DNA from: Spongilla lacustris | Lineage: Eukaryota > Porifera > Demospongiae > Spongillida > Spongillidae | Length of the DNA stretch: 64,000 nt | Direction: 5' to 3' | Assembly: GCA_949361645.1 (NCBI GenBank) | Contig: OX442425.1 | Location: 7,009,622 to 7,073,621 of the forward strand | Part shown: piece after piece, positions 1-28,000 of the stretch | Numbering within the stretch: the first letter of the stretch is position 1 | Layout: every line of letters begins with the position of its first letter | Notes under the pieces: generated by a model | Database searches by the model: none | What the model saw: the letters and a program-made list of their open reading frames with translations, nothing else | Told to the model about the DNA's origin: nothing | Program-made: the position numbers and the translations under genes

Positions 1-3
1 AGT

Positions 4-37
<34 letters not shown>

Positions 38-1141
38 ATGAAGGAAGGAGGGGCCTAATATGAAAGGTCAGAGCTGGTGGTAGAACTGATCATTAGCACA
101 TTTTGGATGACCAAGTGCCACACATATGTTCCCACACTACTGAGGTGGAGAACATTTGTGTTCCGAGCATCTTAGCATTTCCAAAGTACTGTCCAGAAGT
201 GATAGCATTGTATAAAGGGAACACTCAACCAGACCTCACACACAACACAAGTAACATGTTGATAGTTGGGAGGGGGGACAGATAGTCAACAGTAGGAGTA
301 TGTGATTGGTTTTGCTGCTAAAATCAGAATGCTGCACACAGCTACAATATGGGATAACATTCCTTTTGCAACAGAAATAATCCCAGGGCTACAAGACTAG
401 GCTGTGTCTATGCTAGTATTGCACATATGTAATGGATTCCCCCCATAGCCATACAGGTATCCTCCCATACCTGAGAGCAATCATACACGTGACCAGGGTC
501 AAAATCAACCCTAGGTACAGTACCCAGAATGATTCAGTTCAACCACAGATACGTGTAGGTGTGTTGATATATAAACAGTAATTGGTTCAATGTTATCAGA
601 ACATCTCGACGAGCCTCCCAGTACAACTGAATGAAATTAGGGAGGAGGCTGGTTGTGCGGTCGTGTACTATATATGTATGTAATAGCACCTCCGTACAAT
701 ACAAGCACAAACTAAAGGTATGGTTGCACATCAACACCTACGTACACGTTAATATGTGCTACATACGTGAATGTAAATATGCCCCTTCATTCTGTGGTAC
801 GTACATGTACGTATGTCACATTTTAATTAACGCACACGTTACTACTCAACTTACCCATTTCTCTGAAAAAAGCCAAAGGAAGATAGTTCATAAGCGGCTT
901 TCTTCTGAACCGGCTTAAAGTCTTTATAGAATATGTTAATAGAGTAGAGATGGACCATTTTCTTCGCCCCTAGCAACTTCGTTTACGCCTAGATGCCACG
1001 CCCATTGTTACGTCACGTCATAGTTCAATATTTTAAAGTGCGCGTGGCTTATAAAGATTTGTATAATTACGGTCTTTTCAACAGAGTCACGTACATGTAC
1101 ATACAGTAACATGAAATGTGCTATCAACACAGAGTCAAACA
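1..1141. other. Region downstream of CFAP99, no gene seen
   Basis: Starts with a poly-G run (4-35). Contains the CFAP99 3' UTR at its right end. A block near 960-1060 carries GTTACGTCACGTCA (overlapping CRE-like sites) and TATAAAG, which looks promoter-like, but no exon could be tied to it. Confidence 0.45.
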
Positions 1142-17649
<16,508 letters not shown>

Positions 17650-17677
17650 GGCTTGGTCGCTTACGAGTCAGCCCGGT

Positions 17678-17690
17678 GTTGCTTAGCAAC
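17678..17690. promoter_or_regulatory. RFX X-box palindrome upstream of CFAP99
   Basis: The 13-base sequence GTTGCTTAGCAAC is a perfect inverted repeat around one central base. It matches the RFX-factor X-box pattern (GTNRCC-spacer-RGYAAC type with a short spacer). It lies 29 bases upstream of the CFAP99 ATG, the usual place for X-boxes of ciliary genes. RFX control of ciliary genes is known; use of this particular site is inferred. Confidence 0.75.
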
Positions 17691-17762
17691 GAAAATTTCA
17701 ATATTCTTTCTTTAAAAAAATTTAAACTTCTAATTTTCGCGCGATATAATTAATTATAATAG

Positions 17763-17770
17763 TATAAAAG
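17763..17770 (+). promoter_or_regulatory. TATA box of the CRD-like gene
   Basis: TATAAAAG stands 59 bases upstream of the plus-strand ATG. This places transcription start around 17790-17797 and leaves a 5' leader of 30-40 bases. Confidence 0.6.
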
Positions 17771-17828
17771 CAGCGGTATTCAAGCAGCCGCACATTCGTG
17801 ATAATAATTGAGATTACTAGCTAGTACA

Positions 17829-18808
17829 ATGGAGATGGTATTAGTATTGTTCCTTTTGTTTAGCTGCACATCTGCAGGACCCGTTGCTGCTACCTTTGAC
17901 AGCTGCGTCGTTCCAACGACTCAAGTGTGCTCGGTGACCTACCTCGTACCGCCAAGTATCGCCCAAATGGCGCCCGTCCTGGAGGCAGAAATAACAGCCG
18001 CCTACAACAGCGACATACACCAGGGCAATACTGAACAATGCGCACTGTCCTTGCAAGCGGTTCGTTGCGCCAAGAGCTTTCCCCGATGTTCCAACGACTC
18101 CACACAAGTGACCGTCACCTCTCTCGACTGTAACCAGAGACTAAAGTGCGCTACGTCGCAAACCATCGCCAGGCTAAATGCCGAGTCCTTTTGCAGCCTG
18201 GCCGAAAGTACTGTTTCAAACGGAGGCTGCAAAAGCGCCACGGACTATGGCTACACGTTCTCCTATTGCGCTGTGGATTCAAGCTGGCTGGTATCTGAAT
18301 GGATGTTTTTGCTTCTGAAGTACGAGGACACCTATCTCTCCTCATCCAACGTTCTCGGGGCTAACGGGTTTTTGGCGCAGAACTATCCCAGTTGCTCGTC
18401 CGGTTACGCGGGCTACGAGTGCCGAAAAATAGGCCAATGCGACAGCAGTGGACACGTGAGCATCAACTTCACCAGCCAACAGTGCGAGCAAGCCGTCAGC
18501 TGGTAAGCTATTTTATGCTGACTGGAGAGATTGAAGTCCATTGACCCATTTTCTCCCGTTACCTCCTCAGCTATCCGAGCGGCTACGTGGACAGCACGCC
18601 GTGCAGTGTGTGGCCACAAACAACGGCAGCTGCTACGACTGTCGCCACCAGTAAAGCACCCACAGCCGCCAAGCAGAGAGCAACAACCATACCTACTGGA
18701 GGGACCATCATGCTCGGCGCCGTTGCGAGCTCGGCTTGGGGCGTTTCGCTCTCAAGTTGTGTAGTGTTGTTGGTCATCGCTGCCCAGTGTCTGTGGCTAC
18801 ATGTGTAA
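17829..18808 (+). CDS. Secreted, probably GPI-anchored Cys-rich protein with Frizzled-CRD-like pattern (2 exons, about 303 aa)
   Basis: Exons 17829-18502 and 18571-18808 are joined in phase 2 across a 68-base GT-AG intron. Residues 1-16 (MEMVLVLFLLFSCTSA) form a signal peptide. The ectodomain has about 20 cysteines. One segment reads C-x7-C-x5-C (CALSLQAVRCAKSFPRC) followed by spaced cysteines, which resembles the Frizzled cysteine-rich domain (the CAYAFPRC-like motif), though only loosely. N-glycosylation sequons occur at NDS and NFT. A Thr/Ala/Pro-rich stalk follows. The protein ends in a hydrophobic segment (VSLSSCVVLLVIAAQCLWL) with almost no cytoplasmic tail, typical of a GPI signal. The ATG follows a TATA box at a normal distance. 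No Frizzled 7-TM region is present. A specific function cannot be named. Confidence 0.75.
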
Positions 18809-19544
18809 CAACGCTAGTATAAACTGTATCACTGTTCTTCACATCTTCATCATCACTTTGAATTTTTGTTGTTATGTTATATTTATGTGTCCATCATTCA
18901 TAATAATCATCATCTAAATCTAAACTTGACGAAATCATGCATGCACGTTGGTAGCCTGTTGTTGTGGTTGTTTTTAATTGGTACTTAACCAACTCTACAC
19001 AAACATAAGTGACGTGTATACTAATGGCCATGACCACTTGTAATGACATTGCTGATGTATGTGAAGTGGATCAGTTATGTTCTGGACTTAAGCCTTGAGG
19101 GAGCTGTTCGAAGAACACCATGCATGCAGATGGATTATGGCCTATTGCTTGTGGATGCAAGAAATGCATTAAATTCATTGAACAGGCTGTTGGACAAAAC
19201 GGAATTCTTGCATTCAATGGTTGGTTCCTATTTATGTGGTTATGCCACTCTTGATTGAGTTGGAAGACGACAAGAAGAATGAATTTTTTTCTTAGTAAAG
19301 AACGCGTTGGTCAAGGAGATTCCCTGTCCATGTTACTGTACGCAGCTGCAGCTATGCCACTTATTAAGTCACTGTCTAATGGGTCCAAAAATCGGCATGC
19401 TGACGACTCCTCATGGACAGCAAAACTTACCCACCTACGTGAATGGTTTGACAAACTATGTGAACATGGTCCAAAATTAATTTCAGGAAAGGTGGCGTGG
19501 AGATCCAACGCCACAATGAGGTACGGGATGCAAGCATCTCTTGT

Positions 19545-19815
19545 GTACAGGAGGTAATACGTGTACAGAAGGTAATACGTGTACAGGAGGTAATACATGT
19601 ACAGGAGATAATACGTGTACAGGAGGTAATACATGTACAGGAGGTAATACGTGTACAGGAGATAATACGTGTACAGGAGGTAATACGTGTACAGGAGGTA
19701 ATACGTGTACAGGAGGTAATACGTGTACAGGAGGTAATACGTGTACAGGAGGTAATACGTGTACAGGAGGTAATACATGTACAGGAGGTAATACATGTAC
19801 AGGAGGTAATACGTG
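19545..19815. repeat. 18-bp tandem repeat inside RT remnant
   Basis: About 15 copies of an 18-base unit (GTGTACAGGAGGTAATAC). The array interrupts RT copy A just after the region homologous to LREWFDKLC. The unit is a multiple of three with no stop codon in several frames, so it yields long artificial reading frames on both strands. Confidence 0.9.
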
Positions 19816-20395
19816 AGCCAATAGTTCAAGAATGCGGCACAACGTGCCCTCATTCACACCTCAAGTTGTATCCACTGATGGAGTTTTGGTCCTTGCTGAT
19901 AAACTTGCAAACAAATAAACATATTCTGAAGTTGCAGGATGGATATTTTGAGGGCCACCAATGTTGTATGCCTATGTGGGTCCTGAACCAAGTGGAGGGA
20001 TTTAACAATGGAGTGGGAAGTCTGGAGAGTGCTTGAAAAGCCTCAGTGCTGTCACACTTGCTTCTTTACTTGTGTGCTTGGCGTCGATGTGACAGACACC
20101 ACTGGCTTACCTAGGACCCAGCTTGGAACAAGAACAATGTATTTTTACGCTTTTAAGGCAGCACATCTCGTCACTAAATTGGTGCCTTGTTCAACACTTG
20201 TCTGAATGATCCAAACAAGTGTTGGACATGATACCACACCTGCCCACTTCCAGTTCTAGTGTACATGTCTATAGCTAGGACATTAGAAGTGAGTTTTTAT
20301 CTTACATAATTCAGTCTGCACCACACTAAGAGCCAAATTTCACTGATGACACTGCATGCTCTGTGGAATTGTTTATAAGAATTAACAAATACTAT

Positions 20396-20425
20396 TATTA
20401 ATAATAATAATAATAATAATAATAG
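20396..20425. repeat. (AAT)n microsatellite
   Basis: A short run of TAATAATAA within the 3' half of RT copy A. A similar run (20833-20852) closes the element's A-rich tail. Confidence 0.85.
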
Positions 20426-20852
20426 AGGCCCAGGATTGGTAGCAGCAGAGGCTGAATCTCAAAAGAGGAAGAAGTATTCCTCTCTTGGAGCTAAATACTT
20501 CTTTGTTCCCATAGCATGTGAGTCTCTTGGTGTGTTTGGTGCTGAAACATTGTCCTTTCTTAAGGACCTTGGCCATCGTCTGCACAAAACCACTGGAGAC
20601 TCACAATCCTACCAATTCTTACTCCAGCGCCTTTCTGTGGCAATCCAGAGAGGAAATTCCACCTCCGTCTTGGGAACATTAAGTTCCTTTGATGGTTTAG
20701 ATGACTTTTAGTTCTGTGTGTGAGTGATCGAGTGTGTTAGTGTGCCAGTACATTGTATATGTTAGGTTGTGTTGTTGTTAGCCATATTATAACACTTTAT
20801 CGAAAAAAATAAAAAATAAAAAAATAAAAAAATAATAATAATAATAATAATA

Positions 20853-21736
20853 ATTTCATGTGCATGTAATATACACATAGGCAAGTAATGGCATAAATTA
20901 GATATGCACTTGTATACTGCCCCTAAAATGCGTAGCATTTACAAAAAATAGATAAATCAACATTGTTCAGCATTAACCTAAACGTTCTTTCTGAGGATGA
21001 TTTAATTAATGTAAGGTGTTAAAGGATAAATGAACATAATCAATAAAATACATCAGAGTGGTAACAATATAGCCTTGCTGTTGTGAGAGGGTATTTAGTT
21101 GGTAATATCTGGGGATGAGACTTGGATAGTACGGTTGCCACGACTACACTGCAACCAAGGACTATAGTATTAATGTTAATAGTCCTACATGTAGCTCTGA
21201 ACGGGCTTCGATCTCATAAACTACGCGTTAAAATGTGCTAATGGCGTACAGAAACTGCTGAATAACGCCAAAGTAAAGTTTCTGGAAGAATATAAACAGT
21301 CAGCCATGCACTCAACGACGTGCATAATTTGTTGATAAACTTGATGGTTCAATTACATAATGAGGTCTAAAATAAAATGTCATAAATGGCGTTTTTTTTT
21401 TTTTCAAAAATAGTTTGGATACGTCCGCTAACTATTGGATACTATCGAAGAACCACCCCTTCCCGGCGGCAACGTTATCATCCAATACTCAGGACGGAGC
21501 TAATGTCTACATGCATTTCTGTATTTAACGTATATGAATTCATCATTATCAAATAATTAAGCCGGTATTTATAAGATAACAACAATAAGAGTGTAAAAGA
21601 ACAGGTAGAAATTAGTTCTTAAAAAAAAAATGACTTTAATGGATGAGCTGTTGGATGGATATGGTGGTGTACTTACGTGTATGTCATACGCAAATGAATA
21701 GAGAATGAATGTATGACCATATAAGGATATAGCAGC
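20853..21736. other. Intergenic, AT-rich, no gene seen
   Basis: This lies between the A-rich tail of the RT remnant and the NSD stop codon, and must include the NSD 3' UTR. I see no convincing reading frame, no strong polyadenylation signal for NSD close to its stop, and no clear repeat beyond a short poly-T. Confidence 0.5.
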
Positions 21737-24700
21737 TTAAATACTTAACACCATCTTCTTTTGAGTGTCTTCAGGCAATGAATCAATCGGAGAGTCACAG
21801 TTTAGAGAGACATAAGGGTGCTCTTCATTTAGAACATTAGGCGGGGACAAGGAAGATTGTTGACTAGTCTTCAAATGCGGTGATGAATGGTTGCAGTCCA
21901 GTGAAGACACCATCAAACACAGAACAGGCTGTTGTGAGAGGGTGTGGTCTAGAGACTGTTGTGAGAGGGTGTGGTCCTGAGACTGTTGTGAGAGGGTGTG
22001 GCCCTGAGACTGTTGTGAGAGGGTGTGGTCCTGAGACTGTTGTGAGAGGGTGTGGTCCTGAGACTGTTGTGAGAGGGTGTGGCCCAGAGACTGTTGTGAG
22101 AGGGTGTGGTCAAGAGACTGTTGTGAGAGGGTGTGGCCCAGAGGTTGTTGAAAGAGGGTGTGGCTAAGAGGCTGTTGTGAGAGGGTGTGGCCTAGAGGCT
22201 GTTGTGAGAGGGTGTGGCCCAGAGACTGTTGAAAGAGGGTGTGGCCCAGAGGCTGTTGTGAGAGGGTGTGGCCCAGAGGTTGTTGAAAGAGGGTGTGGTC
22301 CAGAGGCTGTTGAAAAAGGGTGTGGCCCAGAGGCTGTTGAAAGAGGGTGTGGCCCAGAGGTTGTTGTGAGAAGGTACAGTCCAGAGGTTGTTGAAAGAGG
22401 GTGTGGCCCAGAGGCTGTTGTGAGAAGGTGTAATTCAAAAATGGTTGTGCGAATCGCAGGTGTTGTGGGAGCATGTAGCTCTGCACATTTTCAGGTACTT
22501 TTGCAGAGACAGCCCCCAACTTGTGCGAAGTGTTGTTGCCATCATAAGCAGCAACAAACAGACCATTCTGATGCGGGTGCACAACCGCCCCATTTGCCTG
22601 CTCATTCCCCGGGTCCAGGGGAGGCACCCCGCTCTGACACGGGTCCCCCATTTCCGCAGCAATGACTCCAATTTCCTCTTCTACCTTTTCCTCCAAGGGG
22701 ACGGCCCCATCCTCCCCACATTCCTCCTCCTCATCCTCAGCGGCCATGCAGTTCTCCCTACACACCACCTTCCCCTCGCCGACCTCCACAAACTTCTCCT
22801 CCCTGTGCAGCTCGCAGAAGGACACAGGACATGTTGAGCACAGCACGGTGGACCTCGCGTAGCAGACATCGCAGAAGTGGTGGGGACATATCCATCCTGA
22901 GGCCGGGGGCTTGCAGCGTCCTATGCAGGAAGGATGGTACACCTTGGTGCAGCCCTTCTCGTCGCACAGGACCAACGTCCCCCCGTCGCGACACACAAAG
23001 CAATCGTCCTCGTAGTTCTTGGCCTCCTCGTCCGTACACATGCCCCCACGGTTGGATTTCCTCTTCGGCTTAGCCTTGGGCCTCTTTGCCACCTTGGGAC
23101 CCTTCTTGGATTTGGGAGGTTCCTTCTTCTTCAGGCCAAGAAAGCCGCTGCACTTTGCACTGCCACAGTAACACTTCTTCTTGTCGTTCCCCAGGGAGTC
23201 AAACTGGTAGTCAAAGGTGAGCTCAGTGCCTGCCAGGATATCCTGGCGGGCAAATATCCCTATCCTGGTCTCGCCTGAGACGATCCACTTCTGGGTGTGG
23301 CAGTTGGGGTCGCAGCTGTGGTTGATGAACCGCGCTGGATTGGACTTCTCCCTGGCATCGATCACCAAGCCGTGGTCGAGCGTGAACATGTAGAAGTTGG
23401 ACCTGTTGCCCTCGTGGGCCTGCCTGAGCCGCTCCTGGCACATCTCCATGTTCAGGATCTCACCCACGTACTCGATGACAAAGTCCCCTTCCTTGAGGTC
23501 CTGTAGGACCTTCAAGCCCCACCCCCTGGCCCCCGTGTGCACAATCTCGGTCTCGGGGTACTGGCATCTCAACATTCGCTGGTTCTTGCACAGGTCCCCC
23601 ACGGGGCAGCTGTCTGGGTCACACTCCGTGAGGAGGGCGCGGTTAACACACAGGAAGTCATCGTCGCACGGATGCTCTCTGGTGCACTGACATGGAATGG
23701 AAGGGAAATCGATGTCTGGGCGTGGCACCAGGTACTTGTTGGCCTGTGTGTGTGGGGAGGGAAGAGATGGGAGATGTGTTAAGAGAGGAAAGACCCTCCT
23801 TATATGGTGACCCTCCTTATATGGAGACCATCCTTATATGGAGACCCTCCTTATATGGAGACCCTCCTTATATGGAGACCCTCGTTATATGGAGACCCTC
23901 GTTATATGGAGACCCTCGTTATATGGAGAGCCTCCTTATATGGAGACACTTTTCACGCCTATACATGTACATGTACATTCACTTAGCTCCTGGAATACAG
24001 ACAAGTACAAAAGAAGTCGTTCAGAAACACTCTACTCCATTAGGCATCACAGTTATACTGCATTTAAATATCCAACTGATATGCTACAGGTACAGCTGCT
24101 ATCATAGAAGCTATCTGTTACCACCCAGAGGAGCAATACAAATACTCCCTCCTAACCCCCCCAAACTGATTGCTTGTTTGCTCAAGTAAGAAAGGTGTTC
24201 ATTGCTATGCTTTTAAAAGTAATAGGTACACCCATTATGGATAATAATTCCCTTATAAAAAATATTACCCTTACCAGCAAATTTATGGCACATACACATC
24301 AAACGACTATACAAAGTTAAAAGGAATGCGATGTACAGCATGAGGGGGCTGGGAGGGTCAATGCACGCATCATAAAGAGCTGAACATAGTCTACAAATCA
24401 AACACTGGCATTCAAGAGAACTCATGTATTGCGTACTTCACAAGTGCTTCTTTTTGCATACCTCATAACTGAAACTTGCAACCATCATTAACATATATTA
24501 GTGTTGTTTGATTTATTTATTTAAAGCTCTCCACTTCTTAACTAAGCACAGCTGCCAGACGTACCCTGGGCAGACACAAGAATGCCTCTCATACTTCACA
24601 CCTTCCAGTACGGCACACTCATTCACACCAAACAAGGAATCAACAGGCTGCACCACTTGAGGTTGCCTGGGCACCACAGACGTTGTAATATGCGCCACCC

Positions 24701-24958
24701 CTAGTTTACATGACAAGTAGATCTGAAGGATAGGCTTATCGGGACCTTGACGTGGTAAAACCCTCAATCAATCGCCCTTCTCTGTGGGCAGCACAGCTAA
24801 CTTTGCAGAGCTAACAGATCTATTCAAAATCTATCAGTACATGTAGTTTGACAAGGCAAAAGGTTAAATAGTAAGTCCCCACTATTGATTGATAACACAG
24901 AGGTGATGTGACTGGCATAACACACTGTCCTAAAAACAATCCTTTCATCTACCCCTTC

Positions 24959-25005
<47 letters not shown>

Positions 25006-28000
25006 TGTGTGTGTGTGTGTGTACATGTATGTGTGTGTCCAGCATAGCATACCTTAATGCGGATATAGCTCTTGTCTTGCATAATGGTTTCAGTAACCAG
25101 AGCAGCTGGCTTCTTTGTTGGGTAAGCTTGCAAGGCTTCAGTACAGGCTAAGGAGGGAGGGAGGGAGGGAGGGGGAGGGGGAGGGAGGGGGGAGGGAGGG
25201 GGAGGGAGAAGTTTCAAACATTACTTTCCCAAACCAACTACACAAAGTTAGTTAAAAGGCCTAACTTTAGCCCTTAATTAAGTATAATCTTAACCCTCTT
25301 AACCCTTAGTGGTCTAACCTTAAGGTGTCTTGCCGTGCCACAGAATGAGCTGCTTAGAAAAGCAGGCCCACTAAGGGTTAAGGTCAGGCCCACTAAGGGT
25401 TAAGGGTAGACCACTAAGGGTTAAGGTCAGGCCCACTAAGGGTTAAGGTCAGGCCCACTAAGGGTTAAGGTCAGGCCCACTAAGGGTTAAGGTCAGGCCC
25501 ACTAAGGGTTAAGGTCAGGCCCACTAAGGGTTAAGGTCAGGCCCACTAAGGGTTAAGGTCAGGCCCACTAAGGGTTAAGGTCAGGCCCACTAAGGGTTAA
25601 GGTCAGGCCCACTAAGGGTTAAGGTCAGGCCCACTAAGGGTTAAGGGTAGACCACTAAGGGTTAAGGGTAGACCACTAGGGGTTAGGGGCAAAACCTTAT
25701 GCTTGCTCATAGCTAAGTATTCCAGCAAAGCATATACAAAGCTTTGCCACACACACACACAAGACATAATTTGATACACATAAACCTGTTGTACAAGTTT
25801 TATTTAAAGGCCATCCCTCACCCCTAAGTGCCAAGGCACCCTCATCACTTCACCAAGCCGGAGTACCCACCTTTGATAAAGTCAGCAGCTCTCCTGTCCA
25901 TCTTCCCCTCCCCAATAGCCCCTCCCTCTGTGGTGTAGGGAAGGACACGCCCATGGAAGGTCCAGCAGTAGTCATGGCTACCATAGAACTTGACCACAAA
26001 CATACAAGGTCCAGGCTTTTTGGACGAAAGGTTCTCGGGTACAGCGTCAGGTGATACTACCTCTGCAGGCCACCACCTGCGAGGGAAAAATATATGCCAT
26101 CCTAAATTACATCTCTTTTCCTTAGCCTCTTTTTATTCCATATCCCTTCTATTGTCTCTTCCCCAGCCTTTATTCCTACCTCTTCCCCAGGCTACCATCT
26201 CCCTACAACTACTAAACCAAGAATATGTCCGTACATCACGTGCAAATGTTCAAATGCACACACACACCCCTCCCCCACCTGCTATATGCTCCACACACAC
26301 CCTCCCCACCTACCATATGCTCCACACACTCCCCTCCCCCACCTGCACACAGACCCCTCCCCCACCTACCATATGCTCCACACCCCTCTCCCCCCACCTG
26401 CCATATGTCCCACATACCTATGCCTGCCATGTTTACAGATCACCATGGAGCCATACGCAGGCAGGTCATGAACCACACAGTTGGGGCAGCACCAGTAGCC
26501 CCCCTCCAGCGATGGCCGTGACTCCTTCTCCAGGCAGCCATCGTGGTACGCAGCAGAGCAGAAGTCGCAGCAGTACAGCGACCCTGGCTCTCCACACTCC
26601 AGGCACGTCCCAATGTTGATGTGCGAGTACAGGTTCTTGTCCCTGTCGATGCGGACATGCCTGTAACAGACCATCTGGTTGGGGCCCACCACCTCACACC
26701 CGGCCACAAGGCAATCGTCCCCGTGGAGGGCCAGGGGACACTGCCTACACTCCAGCACCTCCTCCCCATCCCTCACGCAACCGACGCTCTTGCACCGTGC
26801 GCACACGTGCAGGGGACAGGTGAAGGACACTTGCTTCTTGCCCACGGCAAAGAGCTTGCTCGCAGCCACGCAGGAGAGGTGGTACACCTTGGGACAGCTA
26901 GGGCGCGAGCACTTGTGAAGCACCCCTCTGTCCCCCTTGCAGGAGAAGCACTCCCTCCTGAAACACAGGCACTCGTCGCACACAAAGCCAAACTTTGGGG
27001 GGAGGACTAGGCCGATGCAGTCAAGGTGGAAGGTGCTCCCGCAGGTTCCCTCGCACAGAAGAAGCTCCGCCCCTTCCTCGTCGCAGATGGAACATGTGCC
27101 ATCCTTCAAGGTACACTGTGAGGAGCTGGGACGTTTCTTGGTCTCCAATGGTTGCGCGCTACTGCCCAGGTCTCTCCTCGGTAACTCTTCCTCAGTCGAT
27201 GAGCTCGAAGGTGTTAAATACACCGATGGTAGGCAGTCAATGGCCGATACGTCACATGTTGGCATGTTGCTGTAGAGTTTTGCAGGAATATCTGCACACT
27301 GTGTTGTGGGGCCGTCTGCCCCCATCTCCCCCACCTCCTCCAGATGGGAGGGGCTACCTGATCTTGCAGCTGCCCTCCTTCCCTCCTTAGGTGGGGAGCT
27401 GTAGAGTTCAGGTCCATTGGTAAGGCCATCACTCCCTCCAGATCCATTGGTAAGGCCAAAACTCCCTCCAGATCCATTGGTAAGGCTAACACTCTCTCCA
27501 GATCCATTGGTAGGGCCAACACTCTCTCCAGATCCATTGGTAAGGCCAACACTCTCTCCAGATCCATTGGTAAGGCCAACACTCTCTCCAGATCCATTGG
27601 TAAGGCCAACACTCTCTCCAGATCCATTGGTATGGCCAACATTATCTCCAGGTCCATTGGTAAGGCCAACACTTCCTCCTCCAAGTGCATCCTCTCTAGG
27701 CCCATTGGCATCACATTCCCTATCCTCCTCCTCCCTCTGCCTCTTCATCCCAATACGAGCGCTCTTCCGATGAGGGAACAGCAAGGGCGTGCACTGATTG
27801 GAGTCAGCGCCTGCCTTCTCTCCCTCTCCCCCAGTGCCTGCAGCAGTCATCCCGGGGCTGCAAGGTGGGTGTGGGCAGTCACGAGTACGGCCGCTGGGAG
27901 GGGTGACCACGCCCCTGCGAATGCACTTGCTCTTCTTGTGTGATCGTACAGATGCCCCCTTGTCCTCTGGAGGGAGTGGTGTTGTGTCCTCGGGAGTAAA

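Larger units (their letters stand above)
17650..17828. promoter_or_regulatory. Divergent (bidirectional) promoter, CFAP99 / secreted CRD-like gene
   Basis: Only 179 bases separate the two start codons. The CFAP99 side holds the X-box. The other side holds a TATA box, TATAAAAG at 17763-17770, 59 bases before the plus-strand ATG. Between them is an AT-rich stretch with a CGCGCG core near 17737-17743. The compact head-to-head arrangement suggests shared regulation, which the sequence alone cannot prove. Confidence 0.6.
19043..20711 (+). pseudogene. Decayed reverse-transcriptase element (copy A)
   Basis: Fragments in several frames recall one retroelement polyprotein. 19125-19240 encodes an RT palm motif A-like stretch (LLVDARNALNSLNR). 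19270-19550 encodes GQGDSLSMLLYAAAAMPL, then ADD in place of YxDD, then LREWFDKLCEHGP. 20436-20711 encodes the characteristic C-terminal end (FVPIACESLGVFG, FLLQRLSVAIQRGN). The copy has stop codons, frame changes and an inserted 18-bp tandem array (19545-19815). An A-rich tail at 20803-20852 fits target-primed integration of a non-LTR element. The clade is not assigned. Copies B and C lie at 43678-43878 and 46950-47760. Confidence 0.7.
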
